The translations under genes were made by a program, and so were the position numbers. A stretch of 64,000 nt of DNA from positions 14,958,094 to 15,022,093 of the forward strand of contig NC_092563.1 in the NCBI RefSeq assembly GCF_037975245.1. The letters are read 5' to 3'. Below the pieces are notes generated by a model that made no database searches, was not told where the DNA came from, and saw nothing but the letters and a program-made list of their open reading frames with translations. This DNA comes from Apostichopus japonicus (taxonomy: Eukaryota > Echinodermata > Holothuroidea > Aspidochirotida > Stichopodidae). Below are positions 39,501 to 48,045 of this stretch, piece after piece (position 1 is the stretch's first letter; each line of letters opens with the position of its first letter).

Positions 39501-41987
39501 GTATTTATTACTTTATAATGGGGGAGGGGCTATGGAAGGTGATAGGTGAAGGCATGGGTTGGAAGGTTACATTGTTTCCTGTGCTAACATTCATGGACAA
39601 TCGTTCGCAAACGTACCAACGGATTCTAATTGCGGTCATTTTCGAGGCCGATCTGTAGAAAGGAACAAAAGCCATTTGGCTGCATAGATTCCGTGTTTCA
39701 TGCTGTCTGTCAATGTAGGTTGCATTGGAAAGTCACATAAGTAGCAAAGGGGGGAGAAGTTGAAGAATTTCACTCTAATTCAGAAATTTTATTACGGTCC
39801 AACTTTGGCCAAATAATTTATGTCCATACAGATTGACTTTTTAAAGGAATAGTAATGCTTTATTCATTGTAACTTGAAGGTGAACTGTCATCTTAGTCAT
39901 TGTGATTACAGTCATTGTGATTACAGGAATTGCGATTACAGGAATTGCGATTACAGGAATTGCGATTACATCCACTGTGGTTACAATACTTGTGATTACA
40001 CGACTTACAATCACATTCACTGTGATTACATGACCTGCAATACATCCATTGTGATTACAGGAATTGCGATTACATCCACGGTGATTACAGGACTTGTGAT
40101 TACATGACCGACAATTACATCCACTGTGATTACACGGTCTGCGATTACATCCGTTGTGATTACATGGATTGTGATTACATCCACAGTGACTACAGGACTT
40201 GTGATTACAGGACTTGTGATTACATGACCGACAACTACATCCACTGTGATTACATGGCCTGCGATTACATCCGTTGTGATTACATGGATTGTGATTACGG
40301 GAGTTGTGATTACAGTGATTAGGATTAGATTGAATTAATGATTTTGTCAGTCTTAATGTGAATCAATCCAGGCAATGAAACGCTCTTATTTTGTCTTAGT
40401 TTTCATCCACTTTTAAAATTGTTTAACTCAAAACTTTTAATTTTTTTTGTAGAACAGTCATTAAAAATACTAAGTTCTTAGAAGCTTGGAAGGTTCTTGG
40501 ATATCATATTAATTCTGTTGTTGGTTTGTTAATAAATATTTGTCTTTCTCCTCCAGTTTGGCAAAGGCGTATATTTTGCTGACATGTCATCTAAGTCTTG
40601 CAACTACTGCTTTGCGACACCATCTAAGAACGTCGGTGTGGCCTTGTTGAGTGAGGTAGGTCATACTTTTCAAACTAGGTCAGTGTTGTAAGTTTTTCTC
40701 AATTTTTAATTTAAAGAAATGAGTTTCTATATCTGTAAACAATTATTCTGCATGACTTTTAAAAAAATCTCCATATATCTCAGATTATCATATATATTCT
40801 TTTGTTTTCACCTTCAAGACAAATGAGATTTTATGCAATTTTGAAGCACCACAAGCTCCACCATTTTGAAAAGCCACTTGCCTGAAGTACACCATCACTG
40901 TATGAGAAATAGTAGCTAAGCAAAACAAAAAAATTCCTCTAACTGGCCTCCTTGCTCATATGTTCAAAATGAGACATTCTTTTTCATCTCCCCCTGTTTA
41001 AGGTTGCCTTAGGGAATGCGAACAAGCTCTTAGCAGCGGATTACAAGGCCGACAGTTTACCGACTGGAAAGGACAGTGTGATGGGTTTGGGGAAATATGC
41101 CCCCGATGCAAGTGCAGACTTCACCATGTAAGTACGGCTGAAATGCTAATCAGAGGTTGTCGGTTAATTTTCTACGAGGGCCAGAGAGAAACATTGGTTA
41201 GAGAACAAGGCCAGAGAGAATCAAAATCTGCCTATTCCTACATTGAGCTATGTTCAGGATAGAATGTTCAAACTTAATGCCTCAAGGACTAACATACCCT
41301 CTAAGGGCAAGATTATGCTCCCATTTTAGCTTTTTTTTCCCCTGTATTTTATTCGGTCCGGATTGAAAACTTCCGGGAGCCTCTCTGAGCTATTTTAGAC
41401 TAGCAACATAATAAATGAGGGTAAAAGTACCAAAACATCTCTTTCCAATTGTATTTACAAAAAGTAAGAAACAAAGCGAATTATCGATTGTTCATGGAAA
41501 TTTGTTACCAGCCACATTCTCACTAGCTAACACAGTGTAAAACCACCATGACTATCACAGATTAACGAAACCAAACAAGGTTTTTTTCTTAGCTGTGTGA
41601 GGGGAGTTGTTCTTCACAGAGATCTTTGTCATATATAAGCAAAACATGATAGTTGGGTTGGTGTCCCCTTAATTTATTCAAGATTTGCTTTTTTCTTCTT
41701 CTTTCAATGTTTGCTATCATAGCTTCTAACTGTAAAAGACTGCTAATATTATTCAGAAAAGAAAAGACTACCTTTCATTTTTACTGATAAACCACAAATA
41801 ATCATGACTGGTGTTGATCTTTCGTCATTTCAGGTCTGATGGAACAGTCGTCCCTCTCGGCAAAGGAGCTCCAACCGGAGTTGCAAACCCGAACGGATAT
41901 ACACTGAATTACAACGAGTTTGTCGTCTACAATACCGACCAAATCAAGATGAGATATTTAGTTAAAGTTAAATTTAATTTCAAATGA
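27580..41987 (+). CDS. PARP2-like: PARP2-type poly(ADP-ribose) polymerase with two N-terminal WWE domains (16 exons)
   Basis: The enzyme uses NAD+ to attach ADP-ribose to proteins, typically in the nucleus at DNA breaks. Exons read from splice sites and phase: 27580-27619, 29222-29488, 30433-30639, 31443-31610, 32219-32340, 32971-33067, 34322-34494, 34822-34902, 35822-36045, 36772-36835, 37513-37647, 38369-38493, 39181-39280, 40557-40655, 41003-41127, 41834-41987. They sum to 2181 nt, an open frame of 726 residues and a TGA. Order: WWE1 (about 30-100), WWE2 (104-171), acidic/basic linker (172-228), WGR (about 229-358), basic linker (359-385), PARP regulatory domain (386-about 560), catalytic domain to 726. 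Triad residues are H573, Y607 and E704. Regulatory and catalytic segments resemble human PARP2 more than PARP3 or PARP1. At 726 residues it is longer than human PARP2 (about 580), the excess being the WWE pair. The ATG has A at -3 and an in-frame TGA just upstream. The exon 1 donor (GTTCGT) is weak, so exon 1 is the least certain part. Confidence 0.95.
27690..27893. mobile_element. Short element with GCGAAGTTCGGACAC inverted ends in PARP intron 1
   Basis: It begins CACTGCGAAGTTCGGACACC and ends with the near-complement finishing TTCGCAGTG. A second end-like copy (TTCCGAACTTCGCAATA) follows immediately. The interior (CACCCCAAAACTATATCTT, GGTATAAATCA, GAAAATATACTT) is shared with SACM1L intron 1 in inverted orientation. 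I found no clear target duplication. Confidence 0.65.
28285..28790 (+). repeat. Degenerate tandem repeat in PARP intron 1
   Basis: The phrase GACTTCGTAGCCCGTTGG and the companion TTCGTAGCCACTAAATWCTTCAA recur several times with gains and losses between them. The units are irregular (tens of bases), so this is an old, eroded minisatellite. It ends about 190 bp upstream of the decayed WWE exon copy. Confidence 0.75.
28977..29076 (+). pseudogene. Decayed duplicate of the WWE1 exon in PARP2-like intron 1
   Basis: About 100 bp here match the first third of exon 2 (29222-29321) at roughly 80% identity by eye, at a constant 245-bp offset. Read in the exon's frame it gives D-I-Q-N-S-S, stop, E-T-V-D, stop, G-K-P-D-L, stop, [14 protein letters not shown]. 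It retains the exon's protein pattern, but three codons are now stops, including the site of W32. The AG before it is preserved. The match ends after the T-S-F-S region, so the copy is truncated as well as dead. Confidence 0.8.
29222..29488 (+). CDS. PARP2-like exon 2: first WWE domain
   Basis: This single 267-nt exon encodes residues 14-102. The WWE signature is visible: W32-F-E-W35-E, then R-K-W42-x-P-F, then F73-D-V-x-L-D-K-M80-V-Q82-V-N84 and the basic end R-R-I-R (91-94). WWE domains of RNF146 and some PARPs bind ADP-ribose units, and that function is inferred here, not seen. The exon starts and ends in phase 1. The acceptor follows a T-rich stretch ending CTTCAG, and the donor is GTAAGT. 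Joining exon 1 (ending in one G) to its first two bases gives a glycine codon, which supports the exon 1 assignment. Confidence 0.9.
30433..30639 (+). CDS. PARP2-like exon 3: second WWE domain
   Basis: This 207-nt exon with phase 1 at both ends encodes residues 103-171. It is a textbook WWE: V-W106-Q-W108-Q-D-E-R-G-R-W115-Q-P-Y118, then Y146-T-V-D-V-V-K-M153-E-Q155-T-N157, and the end I-R-K-I-D-R (163-168). It is closer to the consensus than WWE1. Acceptor CCATAG and donor GTAAGA are both good. The two WWEs share the M-x-Q-x-N core and spacing but have diverged widely elsewhere, so their duplication, or separate acquisition, is old. Confidence 0.92.
30731..31113 (+). repeat. About 79-bp tandem repeat, five copies, PARP intron 3
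   Basis: TAGTCTAAATAAGRGATC starts at 30731, 30813, 30891, 30969 and 31048, spaced 82, 78, 78 and 79 bases. Each unit also carries CTTAAATGTGAGTTATGTAAAC. Copies are only a few percent diverged by eye, so copy number may vary between individuals. Confidence 0.9.
31443..31610 (+). CDS. PARP2-like exon 4: disordered linker
   Basis: The exon encodes residues 172-227: an acidic, proline-containing start (P-P-E-E-E), a Ser/Ala-rich middle and a short basic cluster (G-G-K-K-R) that could be part of a nuclear localisation signal. No fold is apparent. It joins the WWE pair to the WGR domain, much as a basic disordered N-terminus precedes WGR in known PARP2. Acceptor CTCCAG, donor GTCTCA (weak after GT). 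It is again a phase 1-1 exon of 168 nt. Confidence 0.85.
32219..34494 (+). CDS. PARP2-like exons 5-7: WGR domain
   Basis: Exons 32219-32340, 32971-33067 and 34322-34494 encode residues 228-358. Visible are the A-P-V-D-P-E-C entry, [23 protein letters not shown], and the diagnostic R-W298-G299-R300-V-G. In PARP1, 2 and 3 the WGR domain senses DNA breaks and relays activation to the catalytic part. The Trp-Gly-Arg core is intact, so DNA-dependent activation is plausible. Exon 7 carries the family-typical F-x-x-K-F-x-x-K-T-x-N-x-W segment. Confidence 0.95.
32455..32770. mobile_element. Possible inverted-repeat element in PARP intron 5
   Basis: CCGGGTACCTG with CCGAC near 32476-32490 is mirrored by CAGGTACCCGG near 32729-32739 and a matching CGCGATAC/GTATCGCG pair further out. 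The boundaries and any target duplication are unclear. Confidence 0.3.
34822..34902 (+). CDS. PARP2-like exon 8: basic linker
   Basis: This 81-nt phase 0-0 exon encodes residues 359-385, a Lys/Glu/Pro-rich segment (K-P-E-K-P-K-P) ending S-K-L-D-K-R-V-Q, which leads into the regulatory domain as in PARP2. The acceptor is TTCACAG and the donor GTGAGC. Because it is frame-neutral it could be skipped without breaking the protein. Confidence 0.85.
35327..35780 (+). mobile_element. 3' end of a LINE retrotransposon (reverse transcriptase C-terminus) in PARP intron 8
   Basis: The frame from 35327 reads [25 protein letters not shown], then [12 protein letters not shown] one-base frame change follows near 35523, then [10 protein letters not shown] and a TGA at 35575-35577. 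These are the familiar C-terminal motifs of non-LTR reverse transcriptases. The 3' tail has the GCGCTATATAAG ending seen in CR1/L2-type LINEs. It is a short, 5'-truncated, broken copy. Confidence 0.75.
35822..38493 (+). CDS. PARP2-like exons 9-12: PARP regulatory (helical) domain and start of the catalytic domain
   Basis: Exons 35822-36045, 36772-36835, 37513-37647 and 38369-38493 encode residues 386-567. Family hallmarks include E-L-I[10 protein letters not shown], [24 protein letters not shown], the P-P-x-I-R-T step, A-L-G-D-I-Q-I-A and [10 protein letters not shown]. The helical domain keeps PARP1/2 inactive until DNA binding unfolds it. Exon 9 begins only about 40 bp after a LINE remnant. 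Confidence 0.95.
36214..36425 (+). repeat. AT-rich tandem repeat (TAATATTAGTTA unit) in PARP intron 9
   Basis: Units of roughly 16-24 bases built on GGTAATATTAGTTATATA are repeated about ten times with length variation. Confidence 0.8.
36854..36983. repeat. Near-perfect 63-bp inverted repeat with 4-nt spacer beside the PARP exon 10 donor
   Basis: The left arm 36854-36916 and right arm 36921-36983 are reverse complements with one mismatch, separated by TTAC. The structure begins 18 nt after the splice donor of exon 10 (GT at 36836). Its apex repeats exactly the 20 bases that span that donor: GGTAAGAGTTACCTCTTACC occurs at 36835-36854 and again at 36909-36928. The transcript could form a long hairpin presenting a decoy 5' splice site in its tip. 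Confidence 0.92.
39181..41987 (+). CDS. PARP2-like exons 13-16: ART catalytic core
   Basis: Exons 39181-39280, 40557-40655, 41003-41127 and 41834-41987 encode residues 568-726. The NAD+-binding H573 sits in L-L-W-H-G-S-R. Y607 sits in G-K-G-V-Y-F-A-D-M, followed by S615-C-N-Y618 (PARP1 S904 and Y907 equivalents). The catalytic E704 is in N-Y-N-E-F-V-V-Y. The full H-Y-E triad predicts polymer-forming activity rather than mono-ADP-ribosylation only. The protein ends V-K-V-K-F-N-F-K just before the TGA. Confidence 0.96.
39890..40325 (+). repeat. GATTACA minisatellite, 15-bp unit, PARP intron 13
   Basis: About 28 units of TGTGATTACA plus five variable bases fill some 430 bp, with longer higher-order groupings (for example two near-identical blocks at about 40104-40160 and 40224-40280). 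All frames through it give repetitive peptides that are artefacts. Confidence 0.92.
41150..41245 (+). repeat. Repeat shared between PARP intron 15 and SACM1L intron 12
   Basis: GTTGTCGGTTAA, then CCAGAGAGAAACATTGGT and a second CCAGAGAGAA occur here and, slightly changed, at 60943-61020. Same orientation, unknown family. Confidence 0.6.
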
Positions 41988-42239
41988 GTCACAGAGACTT
42001 TAAGTTGAGTCTGCTCATGGGCGGTCATTTTCGATGAATGTCTTGATATCACAGTTCATTAGGAGGAGATGGGTCTCTTTCCCCGCCGGAACCCACCAGC
42101 AGCAATGACAGGAGATACGGCAATATGAAGGAAAGCTTGTGCTTGAAGGTGGCATCATTTTGAACCTTGTAAATTTGCTTTACATGAACGACCAAAACCC
42201 AAGTGTATTTCATAGGCATAGCTAGTCAAGTTTTCATTA

Positions 42240-42530
42240 CCATTGGCATTTGAAGAAATGAGGCTTAGCAATCGGGAGGTCCCGGGTTCGAGGCCCAGCC
42301 AAGTCATAGTAAACGTGGGTGTCCATCCAAGAGTAATCTTATGGTTTTCCCATCAGAAATGACGTTCTAAATTGAAAAGATTCCAAATTTGAGTTAAAAA
42401 TTGAATTGGAAGCCACCCGGCGGGTTAGTTGTAATCAAGAAGCCCTTGCGGGTTTCTCCCACATTTGTGGTCGCTTAAGAGTCGTAAAAGTAACTGCTGA
42501 TTATTATTATTACTATTACTTTTTGATTTC
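42240..42530 (+). mobile_element. tRNA-derived SINE downstream of PARP stop codon
   Basis: A pol III B box (GGTTCGAGGCC, 42285-42295) follows a degenerate A-box-like stretch. The element then runs through a non-tRNA body to a terminal ATT-rich tail near 42501-42523. This layout is typical of tRNA-derived SINEs. If the PARP mRNA extends to the signals near 43.8-44.1 kb, the SINE lies inside its 3' untranslated region. Confidence 0.6.
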
Positions 42531-43769
42531 CATTTTATGTGTTAGCTGTGATATGTGTCCAGCCTGTAAACTCTTCATTCTCGCTAATGAATCATCACTT
42601 TGTGCGAAAAGTTAGAAAGGCGTGTTGTTTTGATCAGCTGCAATCTTAGTTTGGGTAACACTCACAAGGATCAGCTACAAAATGTCTGAAATATTGACAG
42701 CCAAACTCAAAACGGTACATTGGTACAAATCGGAAAAGGTTCCAGGTTTGTTATCATTCCTATAGACTGTATAGGTCTGAAAACTTTGTGAACGCAATAA
42801 CTCAGAAGGTACATCTTTGTCGAACTTCATACTTGCTATGCAGATTCAGTTTGTTATGTAAAAGAATCCTATTGAAATTGGTGGATGTCAAAGGTCATTG
42901 TGGGGTCAACAGGCATCAAAGTCTGAAAACCTTTTAAACATAACTCCAAACTTAAAACTACAATTATTCTGTGACTTCTCCAATGCTATGATTTTTCGTT
43001 TGGTGAACATAGTTTGGTCAAATTCAGTTTAATCTAGTTCTGTGAAGGGCTCGAAAGGTCTTCAACAAAACGTACCTGGCAAGGAATCACAAAGCTATCT
43101 GGCTTCCTGGTTTTTGAATTGTTTGTGTGTGTGGTTGGGGATCATATGAGTAAGTTTTTAGCTGCTCATTGCCTAGTTGTATTTAACAAAGAGTGTGTCA
43201 TTGTTTTATTTGTATTGTAGAGCAACCTCTGTAGCAATTGCTGCTGTAAAGTAATTGATGTCCAGAGTTAACTGTAGAGACCAGTTTTTTATGAGCCAGG
43301 AAGTATCTAGCTGAAATATTCAAATACATGTGGTAGGTCAAGTTTGCAGACTTTTCAAAGTTTCTCCAAAATGAAAAGATTCCTAGACCCCTCTCTCTAA
43401 TGCATGGTACTTGCCCAGCAATCCAAGTTACTGTGAGGGGAAGGGGGGGGTCTGTGGGTGTTTATTATTTATTTTAAACATAGCACTGAAAGTGTCTGCT
43501 TTAAATGAATCTAGCCTGCAAGGTTTTCTACTGATTCTCTGTGTTTTTGCTAGAGTAAATCACAAGTGCCAATTTAAGAAATATGTTGTACCATTGATGA
43601 ATCACAGTGTTCTATCTTTTAAAACATGACTAAATGATTCACAAACTGTTTTTGTTTGTATAACCAGTTTCGAATCATAAACTAACGTTCTTATCTTGTG
43701 ATCTATTCTTGTACGATATGCATGGTCGTTATGAAACATTCCTTGTTCAAGCTAAAATTTCCTATCGTC

Positions 43770-44134
43770 ATTAAAGTTAGTTTGTGTTTGCAATTGTTGT
43801 GAATATTGTGTTTTCATTGTATCAGAGAGGATGTTAATGGAATGTAATGGATTAAAACAGTGTGAAAGAAACAAAGTACTACTTTGTTATATCTTATTGT
43901 GAACATTGTAGTTTCCATGGAACTTGAAACAGCTGTTGCATTTGGTCAGTACTAACTTTACCAAACATAGAGTATTACCCAGGGTAAAAACAATTGATCC
44001 AAGTGAGCATCGAAGGCAAAAGGTACAACACCTAGGGAAATGATGACTCTGATGAAAAGAGTCTATTAATATCATATTTCATACATCAATCACTACCTCC
44101 CCATCCTTCCTCTCCATTACTGATGCCAAATAAA
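43770..44134 (+). promoter_or_regulatory. Candidate polyadenylation signals of the PARP2-like gene
   Basis: ATTAAA at 43770-43775 and AATAAA at 44129-44134 are the most plausible signals downstream of the stop codon (about 1.8 and 2.1 kb). No transcript evidence is available, so the true 3' end is unknown. Confidence 0.2.
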
Positions 44135-44999
44135 ACAACACCAGAAATACAACAGGTACTGTACCGGGCGGTGTCAAATCTGCAGACCTAGGCCCAAAAT
44201 CCAACACATGATGTCACAAACGTTTAGTGATAGTGCAGTGATGATGATTTTCCCCAGTACCATGACATTAGTAATAATTATACAGAATCAATTTGAGGTA
44301 GACGTTTGCTGAATTCAAATAGTTATTCTGCAGGTAATACCCTCAACACTGCCGGTGTAAGCGCTGTACGGAATGTAAAACTTAACGTGAGGCTATAGTC
44401 TGATACCGCTAGTACTACTTCCTAGCCTAACTTTATTCTTACTATAAAATCATAGGCGTTGATGTCATGCGTAGGATTCCGGGCTTACATGGCGTGCAGG
44501 TTCATATCCTTGGAGCACGGTCAATTGGACACCCTTCTTAAATGTTCTCGGTACTGATAATGTAGGTAGGCCTACACATCATAATTTTAACAAAGCACAT
44601 AGTGTCAACATTTAGCACGCCAAGCGAGTTGTTATTCGTAACAATAAACCAATGTTTTAGGTTTATGTGTACCCACTAATTCGGTAGTTATTTGGTTTCT
44701 ACGGAAACGTATCTCCCGAAATTGTTTTTCGAAAATCCAATGGCTACATTGGCATTATCAAAATGTAACATGAATTTGTGCACTTAAATATGTCATTTTC
44801 AAAATCCTACCATCTAATTTGTAGGAAAGAAATTCTTGAACCCAAACAGTAGCTTATAGTTTCCTTATTTTATTACATATCACTTATAAAATGTTGTAAT
44901 TAACATAAACGCTCGCCTGTCTTCATAGTTTTATTTCTCTCTGTATGACAAATGTGCATATCAACCAAAACCCACCGTAGCTTGAAGGTTCTGTAATAT

Positions 45000-45230
45000 T
45001 ATTAAATATTGCATTGCCAATTGTGGGTCCAAGGGGTGTCAGGGTCGGGGGGGGGGTAGATCTACACCCAACCCATCCCCCTCAACACCACAAACCAGCC
45101 GTTTAGACCTAATTATAAATAGTAATTTATACCCCAATTGTGCCTCAGAATCCTCCATTTTATTTATCTGGGAAGGACACATACATTGGAGTCGACTTCA
45201 ACGTACTTAGACCACACCCCTAATTTTATC
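45000..45230 (+). repeat. Dispersed repeat with GGAGTCGRCTTCAACG block
   Basis: The segment from a poly-G run through ATGCCTC-like and GGAGTCGACTTCAACG to a CACACC block recurs, diverged, at 48100-48292 (GGAGTCGGCTTCAACGACCT) and at 59400-59660 (GGAGTAGGCTTGAACATCCC). It is probably a third miniature-element family. Ends were not defined. Confidence 0.5.
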
Positions 45231-46006
45231 ATAAAAGAATTTCGTCAGACCCTGCTCAGTTCGTGTCACCACAACAACTTGAGAGTAAAGAAAAACGCAA
45301 AGACCTAAGAAAAGAAAGAGCCAAAAACAAAAAAAAATAGAGCAAAGAAAAGAAAAAAAGAGCAAAGAAAAAAATTGTCAACATGTACAGAAACTCATTG
45401 TTTTGATGAATGATTAGAAGAAGAAAATAATAAGAAGAAAATACTACGCTATCACGTTGGAACTTTACTTTTGGGCTGTGAAGAATTGGTCGGTAAAAAT
45501 TTAGTCGCACACCGTCTAAAGAAACTTTTCGGCAACGGTTTTCCGAGCTTGGTTGTCCAATAACCGCGCATGGGTAGTGAATTAATTGTACGCCCCCACC
45601 AAAAATCACGATATCTGGCCTTTAACTCAATTTCAAAAGTATGTATATAAAGTAAGATGATATTTACTGTTTTTTTGCATGTTTGTGCACCTTTTTCTAT
45701 ATTACTTTATGTTTTTTTGTAAATGATATACGTGTTTTAACTTGCCGTGCGCCGCAAAAGAAGAAAGAAGATTGCGCTACTACGTCAATGCTCACAGAGC
45801 CGTATATTTTTCTGAATGCGCATAGAGCTAAACATTTAATGAAGATCGTGATGGCCCTTGTTAGCTACCGTAGATACAGTTTTAGGAATTTGCGTCGACC
45901 ATTGCAAGGGCTTCAATTATTTACGGTGGTATAAACCACTTCCCGGCCCGGGTCATCATCAGGTGCGTATCCAGGGGGGGGCGTTGGGGGCGCGCGCCCC
46001 CCGGGT

Positions 46007-46142
46007 AAGGAAAAGAGGAGAGAAAAAAAAGAGAAGAAAAAAGGGAAAAGGAGGGGAAAAAGAAAAGGAGGAGAGGAAGGAAGGGAAAAGAAAAAGAAAA
46101 AAGAGAGAAAAAGGAGAAAAGGAGGGAGTAGAAGATAGCCAA
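46007..46142 (+). repeat. Polypurine tract next to a GC palindrome
   Basis: About 135 bases are almost all A and G on the plus strand. Just upstream (about 45975-46005) is GGGGGGCGTTGGGGGCGCGC followed by a C run, a G/C inverted repeat. The tract could form triplex DNA. It gives a Lys/Glu/Gly-rich false ORF. Confidence 0.8.
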
Positions 46143-46344
46143 GACCTCGGGAAGAGAAAGATCCCTATTATATACACAGGGTAGCCAGTGACAGATCAAG
46201 GATTACGGAGGGGGTGTGCGCCTCACCCTACCCCTTACCCCGACAACTCCATTTTTGACGTTTCCGTTTTTCCTCTCTCACTAATGTACTTGAACTCGAC
46301 CGAGTCGTCGGGGAACATAACGCATTTCGGGAAGGGGGCGACCG

Positions 46345-46560
46345 CCCCCCCCCCCGAGCAAATTTTCTTTATGACATCGCTAGTAATTTCAAAATAGACA
46401 ATGCTTAGATGCAACTTACAAGGCCTGGGAAGTGTCATTTCCAGCGATCTGGGAGGCATTTTCGGCCAAAATTTTTCTTGTACGCTTCGCGCCAACTCAT
46501 GGTGGCGCTTCGCTTAGATAGTTTGCCTACAGGCTTCGCCCTCCCTTGGCAATTACTCGC
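46345..46560 (+). mobile_element. Diverged relative of the hAT-like core
   Basis: 46440-46560 repeats the order of the family core (GATCTGG, TTCTTGTACGCTTCGCGCCAAC, TGGTGGCGCT) with many changes, and a poly-C run sits upstream at 46347-46355. Ends could not be defined. Confidence 0.45.
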
Positions 46561-46671
46561 TACACGCCTGTTCGAATTTGTAAAGCAAAGAGCAGATATA
46601 ACATCATATCAATGAGCATTGAAATGCATGTTCCACGATGAACAGCCTCAAAAACTGTCAATGTGTGTAGT

Positions 46672-47087
46672 CAAAGGCGTAGGAGCCAGATTGGATTTGG
46701 GGGCTGTAATGACTTGCCCGAAAAAAAGCCAAAAATTTTCGCGCATTCAACATGTCGATGCCAATATCATATAGGCAAGATCGGTCATTACAATGTATGG
46801 CATCGTGTACCTTACGGTCCGTGAAAGTTGCACAGTATACCGCCGGATGCTAATGTAAACAACCAAATGTCTTATAAAGATCGAGAAAAAGCATACAGAT
46901 CCATTTATGTCAAAACTCTCTTTTACAGTAGTAATGTCGGCCAAGCTTAGAACTTTATTTAAATTACCAAGGAGATCATTTTGAGCTATTCATTGCTATT
47001 TATTTTTCTTTCAGTAGGTGCGCGAAAAAAATGGGAAAACAATTGGGGGGGCTGCAGCCCCCGCCTCCTACGGGACCTACGCCTATG
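46672..47087. mobile_element. Older hAT-like miniature element with GGCGTAGG ends
   Basis: The left end CAAAGGCGTAGGAGCC and the reversed right end CATAGGCGTAGGTCCC are diverged inverted repeats. The flanking octamers TGTGTAGT and AGTGAAGT agree at six of eight positions, consistent with an eroded target duplication. G-rich and C-rich stretches lie inside both ends. Confidence 0.55.
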
Positions 47088-47733
47088 AGTGAAGTGTTCG
47101 GTTTCGATATACCTGATATCGGAAATATCTGCTATTTTTCTGTTCCTTCAACGAAATTTTGTAAAAGCCATTATAAGAGGTTTTAATATTTGTACACCAA
47201 TAAATTAACTGTGTCGGAATTTTCGAAAATTTCCTCACCAACATTCTTCATCATACTTTCCTCTACTCGTTCAATTTTGACCTGTCTGTTAGGACAGAGG
47301 ATATCCTTCAATGAAGACCAGCATGGTCCTACCTACGTCAATTGGGGAATTCAGACCCCAACATATTTACCATATGCTCAGGTACCCCGGATACTTTAAA
47401 AACAAAAACGTTCCCCAAATACCAAAGGAAAATCGCGCTCCGCCGTGTGTGAGATACAGGGTTTAAAAGGCAGATCAGCTATAGGGCTGTCAGTTTCGTT
47501 TATGGTAGACTTCATCCTGTGATGTCAAAAGGTCAGTACTTGGTAAAACGTCTTACTGATTTAGTAAGAGGCGTCAACCTTTATGGAAGGGCCGGCGGAT
47601 TTAGGAACTTGTGCTTACACATTGTGTAAAAAGGGAGTTTTTCTACATTCATTCGGGAAGACTTAAAAGCCACTCCTCTGGGCCCAGGATCGACTCACTT
47701 TGACGATGCTCGGGGGGGGGGGTACGTTGTACA

Positions 47734-48045
47734 CAAGGGCGGCGGAAGCACTTTCAATCGGGGGGGGGGGCACCGACATCAAAAATTTGCAAAGTTGTAT
47801 GCACGACTATCTGAGCGGAGCGCAACCATCGGTTGGCGCGGAGCGTACAAGAAAATTTTTGGTTTTACAAACCCCTCAGATGGCCTTAAACGGCCCTTCC
47901 CGAGTGTTCATTCTGGTTCCCTGGCCTCTTGCTAACTTGAGACACCTCAATTTTTATGTAGAAAAAGGGCACATTTTTAACCTGAGGAAAAGTGTGGGGG
48001 GGGGGGCACGTGCCCCCTGTGCCCCCCCCGGTTCCGCCGCCCTTG
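47734..48045. mobile_element. hAT-like miniature element, 312 bp, same family, with 8-bp target duplication
   Basis: It has the same 14-bp terminal inverted repeats, flanked by exact GTTGTACA (47726-47733 and 48046-48053). It is inverted relative to the 25794 copy and lacks about 150 bp of its interior. The shared core contains the block reading ACTATCTGAGCGGAGCGC through CTTGAGACACCTC. Confidence 0.85.

Noticed and set aside
39874-40322. Frames rich in C-D-Y and V-I-T repeats
   Set aside because: Artefact of the 15-bp GATTACA minisatellite inside a PARP intron.
39890-40325. CRISPR-like array
   Set aside because: The units are 15 bp with five variable bases and no real spacers, and the DNA is eukaryotic intron. 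It is a minisatellite.
42262-42330. Functional tRNA gene
   Set aside because: A B box is present but no cloverleaf with paired acceptor stem could be drawn. It fits a SINE head instead.
45256-45609. 117-residue minus-strand frame, hydrophobic
   Set aside because: The hydrophobic run is the complement of an A/G-rich low-complexity tract.
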